Shown here in pieces: positions 22,715 through 36,022 of a DNA stretch of 64,000 bases. The stretch is taken from assembly GCA_033239005.1 (NCBI GenBank), contig BSQZ01000060.1:1758501-1822500 (forward strand), written 5' to 3'. The position numbers and the translations under genes were made by a program. The notes below the pieces were generated by a model that saw only the letters and a list, made by a program, of their open reading frames with translations, had not been told where the DNA came from and did no database searches. This stretch comes from Lamellibrachia satsuma. Its lineage: Eukaryota; Annelida; Polychaeta; Sabellida; Siboglinidae. Numbering within the stretch: the stretch's first letter is position 1; every line of letters begins with the position of its first letter.

Positions 22715-22812
22715 AAAACATATTTTGGCGGTCAAGATGTTAGAAAACATAATTATAGTTTATACTGTATAACAGACATGATTTTTGATAACGAAACGAT
22801 AAGATTTCTGCC
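22715..22812. mobile_element. Half copy (right arm) of palindromic family P1
   Basis: TTAATTAAAACATATTTTGG, GGTCAAGATGTTAGAAAAC, TTATAGTTTATACTG and ACATGATTTTTGATAACG match the right arm of the P1 element at 7568-7800. Confidence 0.55.
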
Positions 22813-22857
22813 TTTTTGAATGCACCTATTGTGAACACACAGTTATGAAATAACGAT

Positions 22858-22871
22858 ATATATATATGTGC

Positions 22872-22918
<47 letters not shown>
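22858..22918. repeat. TA/TG microsatellite
   Basis: TATATATATGTGCGTGTGTG is followed by (TA)n. It lies about 110 bp upstream of the first ZC3H4 coding exon. Confidence 0.9.
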
Positions 22919-22920
<2 letters not shown>

Positions 22921-23068
22921 ATAAGTGAGATATCAAATTTGGGGTTTATTTATATATACTCTTACACAGTAACTGTAACTACATCACTACAATTTCAATT
23001 ATTGTTAAGACATAATTTTTTTTATACACAGGTGTGACAATGACAATACACTAGTTTCTGATGATGAA

Positions 23069-26000
23069 ATGCACTCGGATGATAGTCCGATGAAGGGTAC
23101 CGAAGAGGAACCAGAGGTGTTGCCACTGCCATCAAATGGCATGATCACCGAGACACCGTCCTGGGAGGATGTTGTCTCAAAAGAGGATCTGGAAGATGGC
23201 GAACTGGAAGAGGGTGAAATTGATGATGATGATGAGATTGCTGACAATGATGAGGTGACTGAGGATGTTGCCGATTCAGAGCAGCAACAACTACCTGAAC
23301 AGCTAGAAAAGATACCACCGTTGTTGCTGAACCTGAAGAACATAGCCAGACATGCACCTGATGGTAAGTTAGACTTGTTGATGTGTGTAGGTAGTTCTGA
23401 TACTTAGCAAACGTGACAATAGACGTAGAGTTTGAAGAAACCAAATGCAGCCACATTGGTGACAGTAACTATGGTTTTCCATATTATTTGCTGCCGTATT
23501 TCTTAAAATAATAATGTAGACTTCCCTATGTATGCATTTGAATTATTCCTGCATGTGTTCCCTTAGGCTAGCTTTGTTTGTCTTATCACAGCTGCATCAG
23601 GTTCAACGTGCCTGTGAACTATTATTAAATGTTTAATAATAAAATTGCAATCCAGAAAATGAATGTCCTTGTGTAATGAATTTCATTTGATATCATTCGA
23701 CCATATACTTTAGACTATCACCATTAAGAACAGCGTGACCATTTGTAAATTGGTAAAAGCACAGTTTTTGTAATTTGTATGGACAATATTCATGTCCCTT
23801 TAACTGTGTAAAATGTATGACAAATGTCTAACATTGACTTGTTAAAAAATTTTAATGTTACACATTGTGCAGTCATGTTGTTGTCTTGCAGAAGAGGAAG
23901 AAGGGGATAGAGGCAGCGGGGCAGAAGGAACGCCTTCAGGGAGTAGCAATGAGGAACACCAGTCACACACAGTACATAAGAAAAAGAAGAAGAAAAAGCA
24001 GAAGAAGAAACGGAAAAGGGAGGAGAAAGAAATGGTACCAATTAAATTTGTTCGACCTTCCTGCTCTGGAAAACTCTCCTGGGCAGTGTGATTATAGAGA
24101 CAGTTACTTATAAATAAACATGTCCTGTAAGGTTTCTTTCAAGGAATAATTTTACCAAATAGGGTGTTTAATGAAGACCTCATAATTACACTTATAGCAA
24201 AGTTTATGAAATGCCTGAACTTTTTTAATTTATTGAATTTTTATACCATAATGACTAATTTGCAGGAAATGCCATACATTAGAATGTCACCTTCTAAATA
24301 TTGTACTGGTGTACCAAGTTTATAATCAAATTATTTTTGTATTGTGAGGCAACAGCATTTTTTAAAATTGATTACAAATTAATAATATTGATATGTCAGT
24401 CACTGTCATAATTATTGTCTATTCTGCTACCAGCGTACCACATAGCTCTGTAGCATAAGCACAATATTGCAGAATAGATCAAGTGTTGTAAGGTAATGGT
24501 GAGCATGCTAGTAGGCAGGAAGTAGTGTGGTACAAATTCTCAGATTCATCTATGTAGACAATACTAGATATCATGGTTAGCGGAATAAACTAAATGCTGC
24601 CTAGCACTTCCATGCACGTATATATGACATTTGGTAGATTATGCTACACTAACATCTAGTGCGTGCATGAGTGCATGCATGTCAGTCACTGTCGCCACTG
24701 TGTCGCCACTGTTGCCACTGTTGCCACTGTGTCACCACTGTCGCCATTGTGTCGCCACTGTGTTGCCACTGTGTCGCCACTGTGTCGCCACGGTGTCGCC
24801 ACTGTGTCGCCACTGTGCCGCCACTGTGTCGTCACTGTATTGCCACTGTATTGCCACTGTATTGCCACTGTGTATGTGGATTTGGCTTTTAGAAGAAGAA
24901 GAAGAAATACATTGACCACGATCAAGTAGAGGAGTACCCAGCCGAGCTGGATAGCGCCAATGCGCCCTGGAGTGGCAGCTTCCGTGGCCAAGGGTTCTTC
25001 CGTTCTACCTCTTCTTCCAAGCACCGTGCTACCAGCTACAATGACATTGATGCCCCTGACCATTCACCTCCTGGGCCCTATGACAGTCCCTATGACAGTC
25101 CCCCAGGTCCATATGACAGCCCGTCAGATGAGGATGAATTTGGACCACCTCCAAAACTGCAGAGGTAACAGATTTGTTTAGTGTGTGTGAAAGTTTTAAA
25201 AAATCCGTAGAAATTAGAAAATGCAGTAAAGTTTGCCCCGGATTATTTAATTTTGTTTTTTCTACCCCATACACATTGCACAGCAATCCTATATTCAGGA
25301 TAAAGAGGATCAACCTGACACCCCTGCGTATATAATGGACCTTTCTCAGCACTAGTCAGGTTACCAGTACCTAATACTAACATAAACCCACTGACACCAC
25401 TTCATCACTTTCTCTTAGAAGGTATGATGCAGGCAAAGGAAGACTAACTGTTCACAATTTTAATTGATGTCTGCTTACAATGAGAGACACACGTTAACAT
25501 GAAAATCTCAGCCATTTTAATAATCCTTTAATTTGATGTTGGTTCTACTTTTTCTTACCTTTTCTGACTTCAAAGAAATTACAAGTACGGATGGGTGAGC
25601 TAATAAGACTTATTAAATTTTTTTTATACATTTCCAGAAACCCAATGCTGGTTGGAACATAGGCAAGTAACTATCAAATAGGATGATGCACATAACTGAA
25701 AATCATAGGAGTTAGTGGTCCCCGATGGAGATTTACTTTATCACATTCTGTCAGAATCCTAGTTCACTCTTATATATATCACCTTCATCATTTACATGTT
25801 TAGCTTGTTACATTACAAAAATTTACTACAGGTGATGTTGGGGACATGTCTGTCATTTGATGAATTTTGCTGCAGGTACGATGATGAGAAAAGTAGATAC
25901 CGAGCTAGCAAGAAGGCAAGTCTGCTAAGCATGCTGGAAGACGGCTATATGGATGCCAACGTTGCCGCTAATGAAAGCAAGGTGGATCATTTGACAAATT

Positions 26001-29000
26001 TTATGCATGTTTTTGTCTATAGCGAAATTATATTTATGTTTGTTTTATTGTTTCTCCTACAATCAGGTTTAACATTTTGGAAAAATTATAGAAGTTGGCT
26101 CTGGTCTAAATGCTGAACGAAATATTATTCCTTGGAGCCTGACAGACTGTTGGATAAACTAATAATTATATACTTTACTTAGTTTTGTATAAAAAAATAT
26201 TTTTTCATCCATATCAGCCTATCTAACCTAGTTACAATATTTTTTATTTGTGTGTGCTTGGAGCAGTAAGATAGTTACGATATTGTATCACTGTTATTGT
26301 ATAGTTATTATATTGTATCACTGTTATTGTACAGTTATTATATTGTATCACTGTTATTGTAGAGTTATTATATTGTATCACTGTTAATGTATAGTTATTA
26401 TATTGTATCACTGTTATTGTAGAGTTATTATATTGTATTACTGTCATTGTTTTGAAAGGACTTGAGAGTAACATTGTTGTGTCTTGCTGCCACTGTTATA
26501 GGATTTGTTTGATCATGAATCGGGCAAAGGCGGACTGAGTTTAAACAAGCAGAAGAAGCAAGAGAAGGCCAAGTATTACCGTGAGCTGCAGAAACAACGC
26601 GATATGCGAAACAACGAGGCTGGCAAACAGCAGAGGCCCATCTGCAAGTTCTACAAAGAAGGCAAGTGTGCCAAGGTATGTAGTCACAACAATTCGCTAC
26701 AAATGGATAAACATTGTTTAATGATTCATTTATATGGTTGTTATTGTTGGCATAGGATGTACCATTTTATGCACCTGATATTATGTTTTAAACTTTCCTT
26801 TAGTGCATATAGTCATTTATGGAATCTGTATCTGTTATTACACATTGTCACATTATCTGCAACAGGTGATCCATCGTATACAGTAGAAACCTTGCTGGAG
26901 GGTACCATGTTTTAAATGCGTTATGTTCCAGTGTCCATTACCCTATTGGTGTGAGGGTACCATGTTTTAAATGCGTTATGTTCCAGTGTCCATTACCCTA
27001 TTGGTGTGAGGGTACCATGTTTTAAATGCGTTATGTTCCAGTGTCCATTACCCTATTGGTGTGAGGGTACCATGTTTTAAATGCGTTATGTTCCAGTGTC
27101 CATTACCCTATTGGTGTGAGCAGAGCTTTGTGCCCTTTTCAGCATATGCCACTATTGTAGTTCTCATTTGTGCCATTGTAGGGCAGCACGTGTCAGTTCA
27201 GCCATGATGTGCGGCAACAGCACCGGCCGGAGATATGCAAATTTTACCTAAACAGCGTGTGTAGCAAGGGTGACAACTGCCTTTACATGCACGGTATCCT
27301 TTCTCCAGTATGCTTGCATCGCATGCTTTCTGTGTGCCACAAAAGTATTTTCATGGCTTTGTCATCTCTAACATTTCTCTGAAACTTTCATATCAGCACT
27401 TATTGTTACTCCTAAGTCCTTTTCTTTTACAGTAGTACCTAAAAAAGGAACTTGGATGTAAACTATACAATAGGAGATACTGTACTAGGTACTGTCGTAA
27501 AAGAAAAGGATTTAGGGGTAACAATAACTGTCGATATGAAAGTTTCAGAGCAGTGTGGTATTGCAGCTTCATAGAGTAATCAAATTATTGGGTTGATTAG
27601 GAGAAACATAACATACAAGCTAATTATACATATGTATAAAGCAATAGTTAGGCCTCATTTAGAGTACTGTATTCAGTTTGGAGATCATATCGGAAGAAGG
27701 ATATAGACACACTTGAACAAGTACAGAAGAGAGCAACTAAAATTATTCCAGAACTGAGAAACCTTAGTTATGAAGAACGCCTAAAAGAATGTGGTTTAAC
27801 AAACCTAGAGACATTGAATGGGTTTGAAAATATTGATAGAAATATTTTTTTCTCACTCAAGAAAGATAGTAGAACTGGAGGACATGAGGTAACATTAGTG
27901 AAGGATCAGTGTAGATTGGATATCGGGAAGTACTCGTTCTCACAGAGGATAATAAATGAATAAAACAAATTATCTACAGATTGTTAAACTGCTAGCAGCA
28001 TGAATTTGTTTAAAAACAAGGTTGACACATATTTCAGGAGGGCGGGTTACACATAGATGAAAAGATGTTGGAACCTTGATAAGTCAATGTCTTCCTTGTC
28101 CACTTGCCATCTGGGTATTTGCCTTGGATGGCAATCTTGTTAAACTTGCTGCAGATCTGGGGTCAGTTATATTTGAAAGTAATTATTACTATTACATTTG
28201 ATTTGCATTATCCCATTATATATTCTATTACTTTGCTAAGTAATGTATGTCGCATCTAATTTAAAAAATAATTATATAAGGTAGATTGACAAATAGGCTA
28301 TTACTTTGACAATTGTACAGTATTTTAACTTTTCAGTCTTTGATACAGGAAAACGGGAAAATTGGCTGCAATATAAAATCAACAGTAGCATAATGTTTAC
28401 AAACAGTGACCATATCAGAATGTTATAGGTTGCCATGCAGTCGGTTCATTAAGAAGTTTTTGCTGTTCCATCTATTAATTGATATTCTATGGCTAATGTT
28501 ATAATTAGATAAAGCTATAAGCATTGTTTGTTCCTCTGTGATAGTTCATATTGAAGTGACAGACACATTCTGCTCTATTGTTCATGCCATAATATCCTTT
28601 GGTTGCATTGGTTGATGTTTCACTGTTCCTAATTTATAGTAATGTATCGCAGTAATGCTGATTCATAACTGTTCATCTGAGAACAATCCCATTAAGAACA
28701 ATCCCATTGAGTCGGACATGTTATCTGTGGTATGTGTGTTAATATAATAATAACTGAGTAGAGTATTTGTGACAAAACCCATCTTCAGTTGTTGTGACCA
28801 TTTCCTTGACGACCAAACAGGGACATTTCCATGTAGGTTTTTTCATGCGGCTGGCGGCTGTATTCATGGCGACAACTGTCGTTTCTCTCACGAAGAACTC
28901 ACAGATGAGACGCAGCACATACTAGAAAGGGTACGTTTATAGGACTGACTACTGTTAACCTACTGCGATGTCGGTAAACAGTCAACATTTTTACTATTTG

Positions 29001-32000
29001 AATTAACATGTTATGCAACCATAAAGAGATACTTAATATATTGCTACTACTTCATATAATAAAAAAATAAAAACCCACATTTTGCCATTTCGACTACTCA
29101 GATCTAAAACTATTCATTAAACAAAACATATCTATTCGTGGTTGCACAAAGAAAATAATAAGGAGCACATCAATCAAAACTTCATTGGTGTAACTTCATT
29201 ATTAGCAGAAATATGATGATTCCAAATTGAAAAACCACAGTTTTTTGTAAACAGCTAATTAATTTTAAAATATAAAAAAATGGGATTTATTACTTGAAAG
29301 AGGCATGCTTTATCCATGAATGGAAGCAATTTAGAGGTATGTAATTGTTATGAAAGTGTACTTATGGATAGTAAATATACAAAGCTATTAGCATGCTTTA
29401 TACATAAATAAAAGTGATTTAGAGGTATGTAATTGTTATGAAAGTGTACTTTATGGATAGTAAATATACAAAACTATTAGAATACAGTGGAAACACATTT
29501 TGAGTAATTTAAAAAAAATTACATTTCACCTGGGGTATCTTCCCTTTTAATACATGGCCTGTTTCCATTGAGCTTGTACTGGTACCTCTGTGAATGCAAC
29601 GTATTGACGCTGGTGTGCTTTGACACAGGTTCTCGCAGAAAAGAAGGAGGACAAACTCGACGGGTCATCGCCGAGGAAGAAGCCAAGTTTGCTGGGTGCG
29701 TTACAAATCAAACATTGACTTTTTCCAACGGGTGTTCTTATGACCGGCTGATCTTGGTTATTGAGGTATATTCAGCTGCTTTAAAATGGTCTGAGTGGTG
29801 TTCTTTTGTGAAATGGTAACAAATAGCAAAGATCCAGTGTCACATGATTCACCTTTACCCTGCTTTCTTTTTATTATTGTTATTTTAGGTCATTAATATA
29901 ATTATGATATATTGATGACCTATTTTTTCTTGTAGATTTGATGGTTTCCAAATAACAGTGTAAACTATTCTTCAAACCCAGTGAAATGGCAGAAATGATT
30001 ACACAAATCTACTGATAGATAATGTTGGGCAGAATATAAATCGGCGAAATTGCCTTAATTGTCATGTACACTACATCATCATTATAATTTATTGCATTCA
30101 TACTCTGGTTCCTACACTTGCATAAAGAAAACTTGCTCATTTCTACATTATGCCAGATTGCATTATTAACTAACATTCAAAATTTTACAGTTCTTTAAAT
30201 GATGTTGGTTTATATTGCTGATGTTTATATTACTGATGTTTTTATTGCCTATCCCACAAAACAGCCCGCCTCCAAATCTATCCCTGTTTTGTGAAACATC
30301 CCAATTACCTGTTTGAAGCTCTTTTTTTCCTTCCCTCAGGCTCCCCACCAAGACACCTCCGGGAGCAGGTGATGGGATCGTCACCCAGGGATCAGCAGGT
30401 GAAGAAGATCCCGTCTCTCTTTGACATCAAAGTCTTTCCCCCAAGTCAGTCACAGCGCATGAAGAGTCCTTCTCAAGGGCCTCCTGGACCTATGTCCCCC
30501 CCTCCGAGGGGAATGGGGTAAGTGAGGTTGTTCCATTGCTTGGTTGTTTAGTTTTTGGTGTCTGCTTGAAATGTCATATTGGCCAGATTGAGCCCTCCAG
30601 CAGAATTTGGCCCCACAAATCATGTTATCTCTGGAAGTCCAGTAACCTTGATGGATTTCCGCCATTATCACCCTAGGCTATTTCAAATTCTTTTCTTTTT
30701 AAAACTGATTTGCATTCTTTTCACTTAAACATATGTTAGTTCTGATGTCACATTTGACATATTAAACGATGCTCACAAGTAGCTCTTAGCTTCTGGAATC
30801 TCCTAACTTAAATAAAATATTTAGCGTTTCTTGTTTCTAATAACAATTCTGTATGTCAACTTTGGAATTATGTGGTGCGATAAAGTTCTCGAAACACTGA
30901 CACCTTCATTGACACACTAAGGTGAAAGTTATCGCTCCTGGTTTCTGTTTTATTCCTCTTGACGTATTTCTTTCAAAATATCTGAGGATCAGTACAAGCT
31001 GCTGTCAGACATGGGGTCAATTACATTGGAACTGAAACACCAGTTTAGGAAATGGTGTTTTGTTTTTAAAAGTAATTAGAATTGGTGGAAATGTAAAATT
31101 TGTATTTTACATTACTTCTTTAATTACATCATGTAACTTTTTAACGCACGTTATACACTACAAATAATTAATGGAGTATAATATGTTGCGTATATCATAT
31201 TTGTTTGTCATTATGTATCATGATATGCAGAAATTAAATATAACTACTATTGTTGCTCTGTTCACATATTTTTACTTCTATATGGAATTGATAAATGGAA
31301 TTGCTATTATTGGTATTTTTTAGGTTGAATTGATATTTGTAACTGGAGTGGAATTGGAATTGATATTTGTAACTGGAGTGGAATTGGAATTGATATTTGT
31401 AACTGGAGTGGAATTGGAATTGATATTTGTAACTGGAGTGGAATTGGAATTGATATAATGTCATTTACCATAATAAACCCTATATTTCTGTAAATAAATT
31501 ATGCATTGTGTTTCTACAGACCAGCTGGGTTCTACTCGGAGATGCGCCCATCTCCTAACAGAATGCCCATCCGCCCCAACATGATGATGCCGCCTCCTGG
31601 TATGGTGCCACCCAGGGGTATGATGCCTCCAGATGTGAACCGTGAGGGTCTGCTGGCTCACCCTGGCATGCCACCCCTGAGGCCACAGGGCATGTACTTC
31701 AACGAGGAACATGGCAATCCACAGCCAGGGCAGCAGACAGGATCACAGAATCCCTTCTTTGGACTGTCGGGTCCAGACACAGACAAGAGCACCAGTGGTA
31801 CGGATGGTATGTGGCGTTAATCTAGTGATGTTTGTGTAAAGTATGTAAAACTTGAACAACTTTCAAAAGTCTTTCATATCTGAAAACATTAATTACTAAT
31901 TCGTTAGGCGGAGAACTGTCCATGTCTTCTATATAATCCTGCCCATTGGCTGTCCACTCTGTGTTTATATCTTGCACCGCATCTAGAATGTTCATTTTGA

Positions 32001-35000
32001 GGAAATCTGTAAAGACAACGTATACAATATTGTTTAAACAGAATTTTGTGTCTTGTACTAACACGTTGTATTTTGAAAAACATTTCTTGTGTTGCTGGAA
32101 AGTTTGGGATAGTCAAAACCAAATTCGTGTTTTACAGACATCATCCACAATGATTCAAGTAATCTCAGTCACAGTTCATGTGCAAAAGTTTGTTTATCAA
32201 GATATGCTATTTAAACTTTTCTTCACTTATTTATTTACTCCAGCCTGCTGAAGTAGAATGGTTAGTAGTTTACTTAATATAACACAGGTACTTGGATTGT
32301 TGTTATTTGTTTTTCTACTCTTTATTATATGTTGTACATCTTTATAAAATGTAAATTCCTAATAAAGTGATATTTTTTTATGTGACAGATGGCACAGCAA
32401 TGCCATCCGGACAGACAGACCCATCAGACGGAGACAAGTACAACATCCCGGTCCACTTGGCTCCCAAGCAACGGGAGTTGTTCCTTCGCATACAACAACA
32501 ACAGAGGGAGAGGGATGTGTCTGTCAACGCACAGCAGAATAGTAAGGATAAAGATGGTGCGTCATCACTCCTGCCAGGGGGAGCCACCTCTTGGCGTTTT
32601 TGTTCTCTATCGACTTGGATGCCGTCACTGAATCTTGCTTGTCAATGATGTCATATTGTCTTCAGGCAATTCAGTTTGCTAAACAGAAGAAAATGCTTAT
32701 GCATGATCTCAATATTTCTTTCTTACTTTCTCATTGATTCTTTGCCTTGGTGTCACATGTCAGGTCACTTTATTAATAAAATTTATACTGTATTTAGTTG
32801 ACATAGTTTTACAGTGTTGCTGTCCAACTGTTCCTTTAGCCTGATCCAAATGTAGTCCTATTAGTTTGTTAAATATAACATACAAAGTCTGACCATATTT
32901 TACGTAAAATCATGTTATAGTATAAAATATATCTATTCTTAACATCTTGACTGCCCAAATTTGTTTTAATTAACCACTTTTTTTTTTTACCATTAGTTTA
33001 ATTTTAATGTTTCAGGGTGAATATTATGTTTACATTGCCCGCTGTTATTCATAAACAGACAAGAGTCGAATTATATAAATAAAATTGTGATTCATTAAAA
33101 CACATGTGGACAGATAGAGTTTGTACTATACAATGTGACTTTATGATTGATAAGACTCTGCTCTTTTTGGCATCCGCCTGCAAGCCAGTGGTAATGGTAC
33201 AAGTTGTGTTGTTGCAGATGAGAATGACAATTGGTACTCGAGTGACGAGGAAGACGCACCAAAGCCACCAACAGTCCCGTCAAACATCCTGCAGAATTTG
33301 GGGATTCCACCAGGTGGCGCTATTCCACCGAAGCAGCAGGCAGCCAATCAGCAGGCGCCAGTGCTCAACATAGCACAGATGTTGAACGTCATTAGGAACG
33401 TCACGTCACAGCCACCGACAACCATGGGGTGAGTAGCCATACTAGGGTAATGTATGCAACTGTGGGGTGAGGTGGCGTATTGGTTAGAACACCAGACTAC
33501 CAGATAACCCAGTTTCGAATCCTCTTGCTGCCGTTTTGAAGCTTGGACAATTTCGTTTTTTCCACATTACCTCAGTTCACTTAACTGTATAAATGAGTAC
33601 CTGGCTGTAGACAGTGGTGGATATGTGAACAAATAGTCTTTGTGCAGAAATTGTAGCTTGGCTGAATGCTTCCCAGAGACGTTGAGTTGGTGTTGGAATG
33701 AACAGGTCTGCCAGGGAGTGAATTGTAAAGTGCTTTGAGCAGTCCCAAGGACTGGGTACAGTGCTATATAAGAATATACGTTCAACTGTTGTGGGTGGTA
33801 CTGACTTGCATGTTCATTCGCATTCATATCCACACTTAGAGCAGCTACATTCCCAAGTAACATATCCACACTTAGAGCAGCTACATTCCCAAGTAACATA
33901 TCCACACTTAGAGCAGCTACATTCCCAAGTAACAATCACTTAAGTGTATCCACTTCTTTCTTTGATGCAAGGGATTGAACAAGTCAAAAACTCAAGTGTT
34001 TTTGATGCTAAAGCATTTGAAAACAAGTTTAAATTTTTGCCATGCAAATAACTTGAATCATGATCAGGGACTGGGTTTGTTGCAGTTGTAAAACTCGGCA
34101 CATACTTGTCATTGACAAGCTTTTTTGAAGGCAGAAGTATTTCTTTTTTACCTATCACTGTAAAATGGCTGACAACTGTAATGTAATTTAATGATTTGAT
34201 GCCTTCTTGTGCATGAATATTTATGGTTTTAGAAAATGTTTATGACATCAAGATTAATTTTATAAAAGGTGTAAGCAATTGTACAAATATTTTTAATGGT
34301 CCAATTGGTCTATATGGGCAAGGGCAGTTTATCATGTACAATATTGATTTTATATCTTATTTACATTTAACAATTTATTATATTTGAACATTTATATTTT
34401 AATTGTATTTTTAACCTGAAATAAAGGTATTCATATTGGTCTGTGACCTTTGTGTAGTTTACTTCCTGTATTGTGTCTATGCCCTGCTGATAACCATGTT
34501 TGTTTGCTGCAGCGATGGTCACCTAGGGGGCATGAACCCAGGGCGTGATCCTAGAATGATGATGGGTCAGCAGCCAACAGTGGACCCCCGCACTGGTCTT
34601 CCTCACCCCGCCCCTAAGGCCAACGATCCACGGCTGCACTCAGCAACGTCTAACATGTCATCGATGTCACTTGATGCGTCCATAACAATTGATGCATCGC
34701 TGGCACAATCAGGTGGTGGAGTGCCATACGTGGTCCGGCGTCTGCCCACCTTTCCCGCACTCTGCCTGCCGACATCCGTCAACATGTTTGACCCTCGGTA
34801 CAATCACGACCCGCGTGTGCAGAAACTCATCAAGAAGTTGGAACCATCGCTCATACAGCAACAGATGGGCAAGGGCGACGGAAGTGCCAAGACGCGAATA
34901 ATCCCCCTGGTGGGAGAAAACGAAACTCTGATGATAGCTGAGCCAGTGGCACCCCCACCGCAGGCGCCCCAACCGCTGGCACTACCGCCTCTGCTTCAGA

Positions 35001-36022
35001 ACACTGTCCTGTCGAGCGTCCTCGCGTCGGGTGCTCTGCAACAAATGGCACGGTTTCCACAGCCCCGATTCCAACAGCCGCCACCAAATATTGTCGCTGC
35101 AGCTGCCATGGTGACAATGTCACATGTGCGACTCGGGCGGACTATGTCTCAGCCACCAATGTCTCAACCACCGCCCAGTGAGGTCGTGATCGATCCCCGT
35201 TTCCAAAGACGGGATTCTCAGCCAATGCCTGAGAAAGTGGGAGACCCGCGGGTCACCAGATTACACGAATCACGTTCACAAGACTCGGGAGTCACGAGCG
35301 CTAACGTCACAGATGTGAGACTGGTGAAAGCGTTGTCGGTGCCGTCGATTCCCATTGAGTTGCCGTCCCTTTTACAGACACCTCCCCTGCCACTACACCC
35401 GGGTCTAAAACCCACAGTGACAGACCCGCGCATGTGTAAAACGCAGGGCACCGGTAGTGCATCATCCAGTGGAGATGACCAGGGAGATTCGCCACAGCAT
35501 GTGACGCAGCATGCGGACTCTCAGCGGCCATTGCTGTCGCACCGTAACGACCCACGCTTTAAAAAACGACACAAAGCTGTCTCAGATGCACCAGCGCTGC
35601 AGTCGGTAATTAATATCGTAGAGTCGGAACCAATAAATCCACCGCCACCGCAGCGGCGTGGGATGGAGTACAGCTCACCACTAGGTAGCAATACTAGCGA
35701 GGCAGCATCAGAGACATCTGCTAGTAATGCTTATAATCGTCCGCCAAACTCACGATTTCAGCAGTTGCAGCAGCAGCATCAAAAGCAACATCATTTTAAA
35801 AGTGCAAAAGGACCACCCAATAATGGTAAGACAACAACATTGCAGAACTCGATTGCTTCATCGATATCCTCACAGGTGGCACCAGTAGTGACAACGACTG
35901 CGACGGCCATGTTAGAACTTACGCAAGAACAATTGCAGTTACCCCCCGGTGCCGTCGGCGACGAACCATCATTGAAGGACATGTTTAAAACGTTTGACCC
36001 AACTGCATCGCCATTCTGTTAG
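23069..36022 (+). CDS. ZC3H4: CCCH zinc-finger protein ZC3H4 (Suppressor-of-sable family), 13 exons
   Basis: ZC3H4 acts in the nucleus with WDR82 as the restrictor that ends non-productive Pol II transcription; Drosophila Su(sable) is related. Exons: 23032(ATG 23069)-23363, 23892-24034, 24893-25164, 25876-25981, 26502-26675, 27182-27293, 28821-28930, 29629-29695, 30340-30517, 31520-31806, 32389-32556, 33218-33428, 34513-36022. The total of 3633 nt is a multiple of three and gives about 1210 residues (human about 1300). It shows EDLEDGELEEGEIDDDDE near residue 45, Lys-rich runs, three CCCH fingers at about 320-390 (CKFYKEGKC, CKFYLNSVC, CRFFHAAGGC, each closing with C-x3-H), KKIPSLFDIKVFPP, KQRELFLRIQQQQ, DNWYSSDEED, nine DPR motifs in the last exon, and the family C-terminus SLKDMFKTFDPTASPFC. 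The start is the first in-frame Met of the first recognised exon, whose 5' end is an acceptor, so 5' UTR exons lie upstream. The donor at 24035 is weak. Confidence 0.95.
24690..24873. repeat. 12-bp minisatellite 20 bp upstream of a ZC3H4 exon
   Basis: About 15 copies of GTCGCCACTGTG variants end 20 bp before the exon that starts at 24893, leaving only TATGTGGATTTGGCTTTTAG as the 3' splice site. Confidence 0.93.
26262..26452. repeat. 30-bp minisatellite 50 bp upstream of a ZC3H4 exon
   Basis: About six copies of a unit made of GTTATTATATTGTATCACTG and TTATTGTATA lie in the intron before exon 26502-26675. Several units carry TTATTGTAGAG, which resembles a 3' splice site. Confidence 0.92.
26898..27117. 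repeat. 55-bp tandem repeat, 4 near-identical copies
   Basis: Copies start at 26898, 26953, 27008 and 27063. The unit contains GAGGGTACCATGTTTTAAAT, GCGTTATGTTCCAGTGTCC and ATTACCCTATTGGTGT. The array ends 64 bp before the exon starting at 27182. Identity between copies is nearly complete, so the expansion is recent. Confidence 0.95.
27383..28155 (+). mobile_element. LINE family A copy with 5' inversion, degenerate
   Basis: From about 27445 to 28050 the plus strand matches the LINE at 9860-10624 ([21 protein letters not shown] start; LEYC, ATKIIPEL and [15 protein letters not shown] blocks), with a stop and several changes. The 3' tail follows (GTCCACTTGCCATCTGG, GATGGCAATCTTGTTAAAC). The first 60 bp (27383-27441) are the reverse complement of 27490-27548. 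The copy lies in a ZC3H4 intron in sense orientation. Confidence 0.85.
29303..29484. repeat. 90-bp tandem duplication
   Basis: Two copies share GCATGCTTTATCCATGAATG-like starts, then TTTAGAGGTATGTAATTG, TTATGAAAGTGTACTT and GGATAGTAAATATACAAA. It lies in the ZC3H4 intron before exon 29629. Confidence 0.85.
31333..31457. repeat. 30-bp minisatellite 63 bp upstream of a ZC3H4 exon
   Basis: About four copies of a unit made of GATATTTGTAACTGGAGTGG and AATTGGAATT end 63 bp before the exon starting at 31520. Confidence 0.93.
32886..33165. mobile_element. Palindromic MITE-like element, family P1
   Basis: GTCTGACCATATTTTACGTA, AATCATGTTATAGTATAAA, CATCTTGACTGCCC and TTAATTAACCAC on the left are mirrored on the right by GATTCATTAAAACACATGTG, GTTTGTACTATACAATG and CTTTATGATTGATAAGAC. 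It lies in a ZC3H4 intron about 50 bp before exon 33218. Confidence 0.65.
33460..33780 (+). mobile_element. tRNA-derived SINE
   Basis: The head reads TGGCGTATTGGTTAGAACAC (A-box-like) and, 30 bp later, GTTTCGAATCC (B box, 33512-33522), the two internal RNA polymerase III promoter blocks of a tRNA gene. About 240 bp further the tail reads TGTAAAGTGCTTTGAGCAG and ACAGTGCTATATAAGAAT, resembling the conserved 3' end of many V-SINEs and L2-type LINEs. It sits just after the donor at 33429 in a ZC3H4 intron. Confidence 0.78.
33825..33935. repeat. 36-bp tandem repeat, 3 copies
   Basis: The unit is CATATCCACACTTAGAGCAG followed by CTACATTCCCAAGTAA. It lies about 50 bp after the SINE and may have grown at its end. 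Confidence 0.9.

Noticed and set aside
23005..23343. Minus-strand Ser-rich frame opposite ZC3H4 exon 1
   Set aside because: It is the shadow of the Glu/Asp-rich coding exon on the plus strand.
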